A DNA stretch of 64,000 bases, taken from the NCBI GenBank assembly GCA_030220185.1, contig JASPKZ010007538.1, positions 613,501 through 677,500 of the forward strand. The letters are read 5' to 3'. This document shows positions 48,965 through 59,595 of this stretch, in pieces. Both the position numbers and the translations under genes were made by a program. A model generated the notes under the pieces. It ran no database searches. It saw nothing but the letters and a program-made list of their open reading frames with translations, and was not told the DNA's origin. Position 1 is the first letter of the stretch. Every line of letters starts with the position of its first letter. This DNA is from Diploptera punctata (lineage: Eukaryota > Arthropoda > Insecta > Blattodea > Blaberidae).

Positions 48965-49262
48965 CATAAACTAACAAAATTCGTAGTTGAATTCATGGTC
49001 CGATTTTTCTGATTTACGGAATATATCTCTTTTCTATTTTTTTTTCGCTGCGAGAAAACAAATATAGCGGCCGCTAGAGCGATTTTTCGTTAAACTGAAA
49101 ACTGTTATTCTCCCAGTTACATTATATGGGTGCAAAACATGGACTCTTACTTTAAGGGAGGAGAAAAGTTTTAGAGTATTTAAGAATAAAGTTCTTAGCA
49201 AAATTGTTAGACCAAAGAGATATGAACAGACAGGTGAATGGAGAAGACTACACAACAGTGAG
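48965..49262 (+). pseudogene. family H scrap then LN1 LINE fragment
   Basis: CCGATTTTTCTGATTTACGG (49000-49020) belongs to family H. From 49095, TVILPVTLYGCKTWTLTLRE and KSFRVFKNKVL show the LN1 segment seen at 44994. Confidence 0.65.
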
Positions 49263-49263
49263 C

Positions 49264-49334
<71 letters not shown>

Positions 49335-50885
49335 TATTTATTCTGGCAGAGTTAAGGCCATAAAGCCCTCTCTTCCACTCAACCAGCACAAATACAAATA
49401 AATATTTGACAAATATAGATATACACTATACTAATTATAAACAGTTAAAGATACAATAATGTAGCAATGTAAATGTCATGTACAAACAAAATTTTATAGG
49501 GTAATAACACTAATGATACGATAATAATAATAATAATAATAATAATAACTATAATAATAATATAAATATGATACATTATACGAGAAACATGTCCACCGCT
49601 GTGGTCTCGAGGTAGCGTGCTGCCTTGTCACGCAGTGGGCCCGGGTTCGATCCCCGGTCGGGGCAGTTTTTCTGGGTGAGGTTTTTATCGGGGTTTTTCC
49701 TCACCTGTAAGACAAATGTCAGGAAAACTTTAAGGCCCAAACGGTCCCCGAAATCATATGGCCATCATCCTTATCATTATCATCCTTATCATTATCATCA
49801 TCCTTCACCGGTGTGGAAAGCAACGGGAAGCTACCACACCTACACAATTCCCTAGTAAAGCTGCAAGCATAGCATGAAAATGATATGATTGCAGTGAAGG
49901 ACCTGCCTTCGGGCAGAATTACTATGGATGGATGGATACGAGAAACACCAATTAATATATATACCTTACACTGGATAATAATGAAGTCGAGTTTAGAGCA
50001 AATATAAATTTAGATTTCTTTTATAAGATGCCAATGTCCGGCAGCCCCTTATTTCTTGTGGTAGGGAATTCCAGTTGCGAGAAGTGAAGATGGTATATGA
50101 CATGGAGCGATGTGATGTCCTATGTTGGGGTATATTAAGCAAGAGACTATGTTGTGATCTTGTTTTTAAGTTGTGGTTTGAGGATAGATACTGGAAACGG
50201 GATGATAAATAATTGGGAATCGAGGTATGTAGGATCTTAAATAGGAGAACTAGACAGTGCGATTTTCTTCTCTCTTTTAGATGTAACCATGACAATTCGT
50301 GGAATAATGGAGAAATGTGATCGTATTTTCAAACATTAAATATGAATCTGATACACATATTATGGACACGCTGCAGTTTGTCCGACAATCCGTCACTTAT
50401 GTCAGTTAGTAGAACGTCACAGTAGTCAAAATGCGGCATCACTAAAGTTTGGATTAAAATTCTTTTAAGAGTTGTAGGAAGAAAATGTTTAAGTCGCTTT
50501 AGGGAAGCATTATGGAGAAGATCCTTTTAGATGTTTGTTTTACTTGCACATGCCAATTTAAATTAGAATCTAAGTAAAATCCCAAGTTTTTTTAAAGACG
50601 TCGGTATAAGGAATTTGTTCATTATCTAATATGACAGCCGACATATTGCCATTGTTTATGAAGTGTAATAGCCTTGGATGTCCGATAATTATTGCTTGCG
50701 TTTTGTTTACATTTAGTTTTAGCCCATATTGTCTGGACCATAAAGATATATGCCTGAGGTCAGTGTTTACTTTGTCAATATATTCATTAATTTCGTCAGG
50801 TCTAAAGTGTGTGTAAATCTGTAGGTCGTCGGCGTAAAGATTATGCTTGCAGTTTTGTAGTTTCTTGGTCACGTCATTAATATAA
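49263..50885 (-). pseudogene. LN2 (L2/CR1-like) LINE, 5'-truncated, split by SINE C
   Basis: Minus strand. RT palm part 50872-50570: NLYADDLQIYTHFRPDEINE (YADD catalytic box) and KLNVNKTQAIIIGHPR. After frame breaks comes the C-terminus at 50295-49993: SWLHLKERRKSHCLVLLFKI and RNWNSLPQEIRGCRTLASYK, which is in frame to its stop. 3' UTR GAAGAGAGGGCTTTATGGCC at 49360-49380; ATT tail at 49263-49331. SINE C is nested in the 3' UTR. The palm boundaries and WNSLP end place it near L2/CR1. The 5' RT and endonuclease are missing. Confidence 0.8.
49578..49947 (+). repeat. SINE C with 12-bp target-site duplication
   Basis: SINE C (49590-49935) is bounded by ATACGAGAAACA at 49578-49589 and 49936-49947. 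It ends in GGATGGATGG, which shows that the 3' tail is a short ATGG repeat. The clearest full-length copy of the family in the window (346 bp). Confidence 0.95.
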
Positions 50886-51200
50886 ATCGAGAAGAGAAGC
50901 TACACGAAGTTTATAGGAAACCAGATATAATAAGAACAGTTAAGTCTCGTAGACTGCGATGGGCTGGACTCTGTGGCATGAATAGGGAATGAAAGAGGAG
51001 CATGGAAGTTCCATGTAGAAAAACTAGAAGGAAAGCGCCCAATAGGCAGACCAAGAACGAGGTTGGAGAATAGCATTTACCATGATTTGAGAGAAATATA
51101 TTATACAAGAAATCTTTGAAAAATATTAGCTCAGGATAGGGATGTATGAAGAACTTACGGGTACCTACGGGTTCGGTAGTGCAAGTAAGTTAGATTTGTT
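50886..51200 (+). pseudogene. LN1 LINE 3' end
   Basis: LYRKPDIIRTVKSRRLRWAG near 50910-50970, then the GRPRTR-like part and ACCTACGGGTTCGGTAGTGC. Shifted frames. Confidence 0.7.
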
Positions 51201-51907
51201 TGGTAGATAGAATCTCACTCTTCCACCTCTGAGCAAGCGTTTGCATCTCGGTCTCTAAATGTGGAGATAGTGGTGCACGATTCGGAGCTTTTTTTGTTTT
51301 CAGGTTTCTCCCATTTTCCTACCTCTGCTAATATATTAATTTCACCATTTCTTTATACTCATGCCGTCTATCCATGTGATGGTGGCGCAGGCCTGGACAT
51401 CCAACATCTTTGTATATCACATCATTTGTGATATTCGCAGATTTGATCATGTTACACTGTCCCTGGAACAATTATCTTGGCTTCGTCTACAAGATCGTAG
51501 AACTGTCCATTCCTTATCCCTTCTCTATAAAATAATACACGTCACCTGATTATTTATCACAACACTTCGTTAGACTCTCTAATACACACACGATCCCATC
51601 AACACATTGTCCTTTATATCCCTCCTCATTACACTACCTGTTACACACAATCTTTACAGTTTTTCTTGTTAGAACGGGGAATTTTCTTCCACCCTGTGTC
51701 AGAGACTGTCGAACTATAGCGTATTTCAGAAACAAACTGAACATTTTTTTATTAACAAGAGAAACATGCCCTAGTAGTATTATTTCAACAATTTATTTAT
51801 TTTTATTTTATTTTATGAAAATAGTATTAGAAATATTTCAACCTGATTTCTTGTATAGGCCAATATATAAGCGATAGATTAATTCATTACATTAATAAAA
51901 ATTAATT

Positions 51908-52090
51908 AAATGAGTCTATCTCACGTCATATTTCTCGTTCTTCAAGCACGGAAACTGCAGTTTTCAAGAGGAGTCCCTTCCATCACGACTCGTAATGATG
52001 GGTGAAGATGGGAGGGATTCCTCTTGAAAACTGCAGTTTCCATGCTTGAAGAACACGAAATATGACGTGAGATACGACTCGTTTAATTAT
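51908..52090. mobile_element. palindromic element with hammerhead-like motif
   Basis: AATGAGTCTATCTCACGTCA at the left and TGACGTGAGATACGACTCGT at the right are near-inverses. CTTCAAGCACGGAAACTGCA and TGCAGTTTCCATGCTTGAAG pair further in. Non-coding, 180 bp. Confidence 0.75.
52003..52036 (+). ncRNA. hammerhead-like motif
   Basis: TGAAGAT, stem GGGAGG/CCTCTT (two G-T pairs), then GAAA and palindromic AACTGCAGTT. ATGG before and CCAT after can form stem I. C3 of the core is G. The left arm carries a more altered version. Confidence 0.4.
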
Positions 52091-52415
52091 TTTTGTTAAT
52101 TAAAAACCTCATAATAATATTTCTCATGATTAATTTATGAATAATTAATTACAGTTCATTTTCTTCATGTTATAGTAGATTGGAGCTGTTCTTCCTTTGT
52201 GTTATTTATTATTTTATTGGTTTTAATTTTAATTATCATTAACTTTATTGTGTTATTAGATCTTACTTGAATTATTGTTCAGTTTGGTCAATTAATCGTT
52301 TAGTATCTAATTATATTTCTGTATTTGAATGTAACATATGTGTGTGAGTGGAAGAGAAGGCCACACATTCTTAACTCCACCGCAACTAAATAAATAAATA
52401 AATAAATAAAGAGGG

Positions 52416-53580
52416 TTCATCTCATCCCTCGTCGTTACAATACTCGGGTATGAACAAACACATTACTTCCTACTGAATACATAGACTGGCCGTCGCTAAG
52501 ATGACGAAATAAATGAATGGACATTATTATTGCTATCTTAATATCTTTGTTTCGTGCTATACAGATATATAATTTGATAAGCTGTTTATTGGATTATCAT
52601 CGATAATCTGAGTGACTTTGTCTCGTATAATCTCTAATGACTATCACTTTCATTGTCAACTGTATAACTTACGTAACACATTATTTAGTGACAGTTAAAC
52701 TGATGTCTAACCGGTTACTATTCACGACTCCGGTTCAGATTTCAGGTCACGATTCTGATTAAGAGGACCAACTGGCGAATTTCAGTTTTTTTTTTCATCT
52801 GATTGTTTTGAACATTTTATCAGATAGATTATGTGTTTATGGAAGTGTTTATGTGAAGTTTGATGTTTATAATTAGAATAGTTTCAGAATTATTATTTTT
52901 TTAATCTGTTTTTTTAATATTGTCTAAAAAGTTCTCCTTACGATGCATTTTTAAATATTTCTAATGGAATTTGATATTCAGAGTTATTGTGATTACACTA
53001 AACACATTTGCTATGCAAAAAATTCATAAAGGGAGGTTACTGAATTTTTTCATTTTTTTTTGAAAAAATATATCTACTCTCATTCATTTCCATCTCAGTT
53101 TAAAAGAACACATGTCTTAGACTAGTAACTGTACAGAAAATTTGAATTAGCATATATTGGGAAGTTTAACCACAAAATTTCACTTTGATAGCATAAAAAT
53201 TGTATCGTAAGGAGCATTTTAAGTTTTGTAAATGTCAAAAAAATGGAATCAGAAAAAAAACACATTAAAATGTAAGTAGTAATGTTGACCACACGTGCAG
53301 GGGTGTATAAACTCTTACTCACGGACTCAATTTTGCTCTTATAATAAAAATGTTTACATGAAAATGATCCTAAAGAATCAGAGTTATTAAAAAGCAAATA
53401 AATATTTTTTTTGTTTTTGCCATTTTTACAACATTTCTACCATTCCGTCCCCAAACGAACACCACCTTACATTTTAAATTGATTGTTGTGTAACGAGTTT
53501 GGTTCCGAAAAAATGCGGCCGCTAGAGCGTTAACAAAAATGTTTTGTGTCTGCCAGGTAGATATGTAATTTTAATATCTA
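52416..53580. other. no gene seen
   Basis: AT-rich. GCGGCCGCTAGAGCG near 53515 also occurs near 49067 and marks an unclassified repeat. Confidence 0.35.
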
Positions 53581-53965
53581 GAACAATACGTAAATTAAAT
53601 TCTGTAGAAATTCTTTTTGAAGGCGTTCAGCTGGAATTTCTAGAAGAGATAAAATAAGAAACAGTGTAATTAAACAAAAGAGTAATGTTCAAACTTCAAT
53701 TGTGATTTCATAAAAAAAAACAATTAAAGTGGTATGGTCATGTAAAAAAGAATGGCAGAAGACAGATTCCCAAGAAGAATATTGGAATAGGTGCCACTTA
53801 GTAGAAGATAAGAGGACGACCAAAAATAACGTGCATTTATGGTAATTTGAGCAGCATGGTGGAAAAGGATTAGACAATGGAGATTGGAATGACAGAGAGA
53901 TGTGGAGGAGATTGACAGTAGGTTAATTGGACGTAGAAAGATGTTGTGAAACATTGTGAAACCTG
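53581..53965 (+). pseudogene. LN3 LINE C-terminus, heavily decayed
   Basis: QLKWYGHVKKNGRRQIPKKN near 53723-53785, then MEIGMTERCGGD-like sequence. Ends with AACCTGCTAAATAAAATAAA. Confidence 0.55.
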
Positions 53966-54664
53966 CTAAATAAAATAAAATATTTTAAATAGTTTATTTT
54001 AAAAGAATAGCAAAAACAGTACTTTGTTTAATGAAATTTATGTTTCTATGAGTCATGATATTTGTTTTGCTTTTACTGATACATTATATGTATTACGTCA
54101 TAGGCTTAAGTATATATAAACTGTATTTAATTTATTCCCGCAGTGAGAGGTTCGACATAATGACACTCTTTAAAACTTTCAGGTAAACAACCCGCCTTCA
54201 CTGGCGAAAAACAGATTACAAAATAAGTGTTTGATTGGATTCACCAAGGAAGAAAGAACAAGAGTCGATGAAAGCTTACATGGACATATGGGATTATAAG
54301 ATCAGTGGTGGAGAATGGAGATTAGGATGATGAAAAATAAATGTAATGAAATTAATTAAAGTGCTATAAGTTTGAATTGTGGAAGATGTTTATGCATGTT
54401 AATCCTGCTCAGTATATAACATCACACTACTTACAGTTCTGCTAAATCACGTCTGAATTAAGATGAGACATCCAGGAGAATGATTTATCAGATGTGATAA
54501 TGTTGATAATATGAATGTTCTTAGAGCCTTGGTCATCGTAGAGACGATTAAAGATAACGTAACACATTAAATTATCTGAACACTCCCTTTACGTATGTCT
54601 CAAATTGTATTAGATTTATAATTTGCAATTGCTTGTCTAAATGGAATATTGTGGAATAAAAATA
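53966..54664. other. no gene seen
   Basis: AT-rich sequence. Nothing recognisable. Confidence 0.4.
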
Positions 54665-55539
54665 TCTAATATATAAAAATGAAGTTTGTTTGTTTGTTCG
54701 TATATTTTGCGCAACCATACCGTTCAACCGATTGTGATGGGGCTTCTTGCAAAATGTTCAGGATATTCCCGGGATGAACATAGGCTTACAAGAGAGTTGT
54801 GATACTTAACTCCTACACCCTTAAAAATCGCCCTTTGTAGTGAAAAACGTAAAAAAAAAAAAGTAGCTCTTTGGACGCTTAAATGGCTTACACTGCCTAA
54901 ACCATAACAAATACACAAAATTAATGTACACTTAATTGAATATCTCAAAAAGCTCTAAAAAGAAGTCCACGACAGCTATGTTCATCTCTTACGGATAACT
55001 CACAATAACCATTTTTATCTTTCATTGATGCCATGAAGATCGAGACAAACATGGCGGGTATTCTTTTACGGATAACTCACAATAATGTATTTTGTCTTTT
55101 AGCTCATTCATGCCAAGAGGATCGAGATAAGTAGATTCCCGGGCAATCAGCACGGGGAATCTTAAAATAATTGCAATATACGTGTATAATTATTTTTCAT
55201 TTTACTTATTGAACTAATCATAAGAAGTACATTAATTTTTGTCTTTCAGCTCATTTATGCCAAGAAGATCGGGATGAGTAGATTCCCGGACAACGCCGGT
55301 AAACAGCACGGGGTATCTAAAAATAATTACGATATAAATGTTTCCCCTACTTATTTAACTAAGCATAAAACACATTAACTTTTAAGAATATCGGGATAAG
55401 TAGATTCCTGGTCAACGCTGGGTAATCAGCACGGGATATCTAAAAAATATAAATTTATAATTTTTTTACTTATTCAACTAAATATAAAAGCACATTAATG
55501 TTCATTTATTTAGGGCAGCGCACGCCGGGTATTAGCTAG
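54665..55539 (+). mobile_element. Helitron-like non-autonomous element with both ends
   Basis: Begins TCTAATATATAAAAATGAAG after an A (54664) and ends CGCCGGGTATTAGCTAG before a T (55540). That is the TC...CTAG layout and A/T insertion of Helitrons, with no TIR and no target duplication. Inside, a module with CTTTCAGCTCATTNATGCCA, AGAAGATCGGGAT and GAGTAGATTCCCGG repeats three to four times. No Rep/helicase frame. Confidence 0.75.
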
Positions 55540-55639
55540 TAAGTAATACAAATAATATGAATATAGATCATACAATTGTTAAAAGCGTCATTACTTATTG
55601 AGCAGAACAATAAAAAACAAATAAGTATATTTTGGTAAT

Positions 55640-55975
55640 GGAAATGGATTTTATGCGAAGGGCGGCAAGAACTTCAAAAAGAGAAATAAAATAGAAACTC
55701 AGTTATAAGGGGGAAAATGAAGATTGAAGACTATTTTAGATTATATTAAAACTCAGCAATTAAGATGGTACGAACATGTCCAGAAAATGGAAGAGGATCG
55801 GCTTCCAAACTGTGTTTTGGAGTGGAAACCTGAGGGAAGACGAGGCAGAGGAAGACCTAAAACTTCCTGGAGTCAGGGAATATATTTATACACGAATGAG
55901 AAACATCTACAATCAGGAGATTGGATGGGCCGACAAAATTGGCTATTAGGAATCGGACGATATCAAAGATATTAA
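55640..55975 (+). pseudogene. LN3 LINE C-terminus
   Basis: The frame 55724-55975 reads TILDYIKTQQLRWYEHVQKM, EEDRLPNCVLEWKPEGRRGR and GRPKTSWSQGI, then a stop. Preceded out of frame by an MDFMRRAARTSKREI-like stretch. Confidence 0.75.
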
Positions 55976-56044
55976 ACAACCGATGATCTATGTATCTATT
56001 TTTTTACCAATACTACCAGGTTGTCTGAATGACATTTTCAATAT

Positions 56045-56325
56045 TATCTACTAGCATCGGCGGAATTGTAACCCACTTCTTAAGTTGGAGCACTTGGATG
56101 GTAGAGTTACGTTACCCCTATGATATGATAGATGATGAATGACAAATGAAACACCAGGAGAGACCTTAAACTTAAAGTTAGCTTAAATCCAGACCATGGA
56201 AGGCCAGAAGATAATTCCCTTTAAGAAATACCGGTATCTGTTGTCTGGCCGATAATCAAATCCGGAACCCCATCAACTGTAGTCAGAAGCTCTGACACTA
56301 CCCCATGAGGCTACTCTTAGTTTTA
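56045..56325 (-). repeat. SINE D, minus strand
   Basis: Nearly full copy: CGGCGGAATTGTAACCCACT at the left, GTTACCCCTATGATATGATA in the middle, tRNA-like head with TCCGGAACCCCATCAACTGT at the right. Confidence 0.7.
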
Positions 56326-56540
56326 ATTTGTTTAACCTTTTGAACATCTAATTGATATAAAAACTAGTTTAATTAAACAAATAGAAACACCTAAAGAGCT
56401 CACGGTTTTAGAATGAAATCCACATTTAAAAAACAATAAAGAAAACGCTTACGATTTTTTTTTAATTCCCGAGGAATTTTATTTAATTCGGGGGTTCATC
56501 GGTCTACCAATAGAGGGAGTAAGAAGCAGTTCTCATGAAC

Positions 56541-56590
56541 GATATAACATCGGTCGATATAACATCGGTCGATATAACATCGGTCGATAT
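56541..56590 (+). repeat. 15-bp tandem repeat
   Basis: GATATAACATCGGTC is repeated 3.4 times, directly before the hammerhead-like motif. Confidence 0.85.
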
Positions 56591-56594
56591 ATTA

Positions 56595-56628
56595 CTGTAG
56601 ATGAAACCACTTAGGTTTCGAAACCGGT
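56595..56628 (+). ncRNA. hammerhead-like motif upstream of PLE-B
   Basis: CTGTAGAT, stem GAAACC/GGTTTC with loop ACTTA, then GAAACCGGTA. ACCGGT is self-complementary. ATTA before and TAAT after allow a 4-bp stem I. A6 of the core reads T. It sits about 150-190 bases before the PLE-B coding remains, as expected for a PLE 5' repeat. Confidence 0.5.
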
Positions 56629-56654
56629 ATAATTAGAAGACTGGATATAAGGCA

Positions 56655-56735
56655 TTTATTTATTTATTTTACCTGATGAAGTTAAGACCGTAAGGTCTTC
56701 TCTTCCACTTCACCAGGGTCAAATTGTGCATATAA
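56655..56735 (-). repeat. LN2 3' UTR fragment
   Basis: ATTTATTTATTTATTTTACC and GTCTTCTCTTCCACTTCACC are the reverse of the LN2 3' end, inserted between the hammerhead-like motif and PLE-B. Confidence 0.65.
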
Positions 56736-56769
56736 TAACAACTATGAGTTATCTCCATGTTGATAATAG

Positions 56770-58640
56770 TACATTCGCGGTGGAGAAAGGAAGGCTATTA
56801 AAACCTTAAAAAACGGATGAAACAATTATTATTCTACCTGCGGACAAAGGAAATTCTACAGTTATTATCGACACAGATGAATACAACCGAAAAATCACCG
56901 AGTTATTCGATCCTGGTAACTACCGTAAGCTGTCAGAAGACCCAACTAAACGGATACTACGGGAAAATAACAAATTAATAAAGGCCTTCTCGCTTCCCGA
57001 CGACGTGAAGAAAGAACTTAAGAAGACCGAAGCCCAGCCACCAAGACTATACGGATTGCCTAAAATTCATAAGGAAAATACACCTGTAAGACCGATCGTC
57101 AGCCAAATAGGATCACCTACTTACAACCTGGCTAGATATCTCTCTATTTTATTGAAACCACATACTAACAACAGTGACACTTATGTCAAGGACTCAATGC
57201 ACTTCTTAGAAAAACTGAAAGAGATAACATTGCAACCGGAAGATATAATGGTGAGTTTCGACGTGGTTTCACTATTCACCAAAGTTCCAATAAATGAGAC
57301 TATTCACCTCATTGCTGCCAAGTTTCCTCAAGACATCACAAAACTTTTCGAACACTGCTTAACCACCAGCTATTTTCTATTCAACAACGATTTATACGAG
57401 CAAACAGACGGAGTAGCTATGGGCAGTCCCTTGAGCCCAGTAGTTGCCAATTTCTTCATGGAAAACTTTGAGCAAACATGCTTAGATACGACACACCTCT
57501 CAAACCAAGATATGGCTTCGCTATGTAGACGACACCTTTGTAATCTGGAACCACGGGGAAGAGAAATTAGACGAATTTCTGACACACATCAACAACATAA
57601 ACTCCAGTATACAATTCACCATAGAAAAAGAAACAGATAACAGCATAGCATTCCTAGACATCCTGATCAAAAGGGAAGAAGACAGCAACATTTATCACAT
57701 TATCTACAGAAAACTTACCCACACGGATAGGTATCTTCATAAAACCTTGAATCATCACCCTAAACAAAAATTTGGAATCATCAAATCATTGTCAGATCGA
57801 GCCAAAAAAAACCTTGTCATCCGGATTTATTAAAAAACGGAACTTCAACACCTCCAGACGGTATTCACAGCCAATGGATACACCATGAAAGAAATCAACC
57901 GAGCCAATCATCCCAGACGATACAACAGCAATAGCAGCAAGGAATCAGAGGGAAAAACTTCAACCAGGGCATTTTTACCGTTCATCAAGAATGTAACGGA
58001 CCGCATTGGAAAACTACTAAAGAAAGAAGATCTAAGGACAGTATACAGGCCTACCGAGAAAATCAAGAACCTTCTCAGACCTATAAAGGATCAAATCCAT
58101 CCTCATCAGACAGCAGGCTTATACAGGATACCATGCAGTTGTGGAAAAGTGTATATAGGCACCACTAAACGCACCATCGCAACCAGACTTAAGGAGCACG
58201 AAATATACAGTCGTCTTAAACAATTGGATAAGTCGGCAGTAGCAGAGCACTCTTTACTTGGTGGGCACACGGTACAATACCAGAATACAGACATATTATC
58301 TAACTGCACACACTATTTTACCCGTCTACAACAAGATGCCATTGAAATATTCAAACATAAAAACAGTTTCAATAGAAAAGAAGAATAATTAAAAGTCAAC
58401 AAAGTATGGATACCGGTTCTAAAAAACGCAAAATGTAAACCTCTACAAGTACAGTCGACTAGACTATCAAACAGCAATCTCAGTGGGACAATGGAAGTCC
58501 CTACCGGTGACCAATCAGAAGGCAGATATAACGTACAGTCAACTAGACCATCAAACAGCAAATCTCATTGGATCAATTGAAGTCCCTAACGCTGACCAAT
58601 CAGAAGGCAGACACAACTTACGAACACATCGCGGTGAACG
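56770..58640 (+). pseudogene. PLE-B: Penelope-like element with RT and GIY-YIG endonuclease
   Basis: The most complete PLE here. N-terminal region: ETIIILPADKGNSTVIIDTD (near 56830). RT: PPRLYGLPKIHKENTPVRPI (57038-57100), VSFDVVSLFTKVPI (about 57252, first Asp), GVAMGSPLSPVVANFFMENF (57411-57470). Then a TC gain and an A loss near 57498-57510 shift the frame; YVDDTFVIWNHGEE (about 57522-57565) lies in another frame, followed by IAFLDILIKREE. Further shifts near 57810-57850. The endonuclease frame (57885-58388) holds AGLYRIPCSCGKVYIGTTKR and HKNSFNRKEE, then a stop; VWIPVLKN follows. Same family group as PLE-A but well diverged. Dead copy. Confidence 0.9.
58448..58616 (+). repeat. two 85-bp tandem repeats in the PLE-B 3' region
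   Basis: GTACAGTCGACTAGACTATC ... TGACCAATCAGAAGGCAGAT is repeated as GTACAGTCAACTAGACCATC ... TGACCAATCAGAAGGCAGAC. Confidence 0.8.
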
Positions 58641-58689
58641 TATAAATAGGACAGACAGTGCACAGAGTTGCCAATTGCGATATATAGTA

Positions 58690-59343
58690 AAGACAGATCC
58701 TTAATTAGGTGTAGTAGAAAAGTTCAGAGAGGCCTACGAGATATTGAGCGGTGGGCTGATAAATGGAGGATTAAAATTGGTAAAGAGAAGAACCAAGGAA
58801 TAATTTTTACGCAACGACCTAATATTAATGGTGCAGAAACACTAGAATATGACGGAACTGTAATCAGATATCAGCTCACTGTTCAGTATCTCGGGGTTAT
58901 ACTAGATCGTCGTCTCACTTGGGCTAAACATGTCGAGAAGATTCGAAATAACTTTTATAAACGTTTTTCACAACTCAAGCCCATGTTGAGAGCCCACTCT
59001 CTGACACCTCAATCACGTACGTTGGTATACAGGGCTTGTATACGCAGCCAAATGATATATGCATGTCCCGCATGGCTGACCTTATCAAAGGATAAGATAA
59101 ACTTGCTTCAGGTTCTTCAGAACAAGTGTTTACGAAGTGCAGGAGAATATCCAATTAGGACGAGAATCACCAAAATTCATGAAGATTTAAACATTGACTT
59201 TCTTCAGGAAGTGATGACTAAATTGGCAAGAAGCTTATATAAAAAAGCGACTCTGAGCGAAAATGCTCTTATTAATAGCCTAGGGGCATACAACGAAAAG
59301 GAACGGACGAAATATAAAATGCCAAAGTTCTATCTGGCCTAGA
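58690..59343 (+). pseudogene. Jockey-like LINE, RT C-terminal fragment
   Basis: An open stretch to the stop at 59341-59343: WADKWRIKIGKEKNQGIIFT, TVQYLGVILDRRLTWAKHVE, ACIRSQMIYACPAWLTLSKD, LQNKCLRSAGEYPIRTRITK and HEDLNIDFLQEVMTKLARSL. These are the thumb and post-RT segments typical of Jockey-clade elements (YLGVxLDRRLTWxxHI). The palm with its catalytic box is absent; the apparent start is arbitrary. It is joined directly to the PLE-B 3' region, so one inserted into the other or they were brought together. It has unusually few breaks. Confidence 0.8.
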
Positions 59344-59595
59344 AAGTTAGATGCTCCTAGGCCTACCACAAAAGTATAAATAACTGATTGAACTTAACAC
59401 TTCCTAAAGAAGAGATCAAGGTGATTACACCGGTATCCTGGAGAACCTGAAGCGAGCATACCTCAAAATTGCCAGTCTCAAGACAACCCTTGAGGATGCC
59501 AGGCGCAGTCTCTGGCGAATCGTCGGGGAACTACAAGCCTCACGACCACGGCCTACAGCCCGAAAATCATAATCAAGATCATCAATTTTTGCTTT
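59344..59595 (+). other. unassigned link sequence
   Basis: A short frame reads AYLKIASLKTTLEDARRSLW, possibly a coiled coil belonging to the N-terminus of the following pseudogene. No certain assignment. Confidence 0.3.

Larger units (their letters stand above)
51400..52415 (+). pseudogene. LN2 LINE 3' end, split by a palindrome
   Basis: FDHVTLSLEQLSWLRLQDRR and TVHSLSLLYKI (51446-51540), then degraded C-terminus. The 3' UTR GTGGAAGAGAAGGCCACACA and an AAAT run (52385-52410) follow the inserted palindrome at 51908-52090. Confidence 0.7.

Noticed and set aside
56541..56590. CRISPR-like short repeats
   Set aside because: Direct 15-bp tandem repeats without spacers, in a eukaryotic context.
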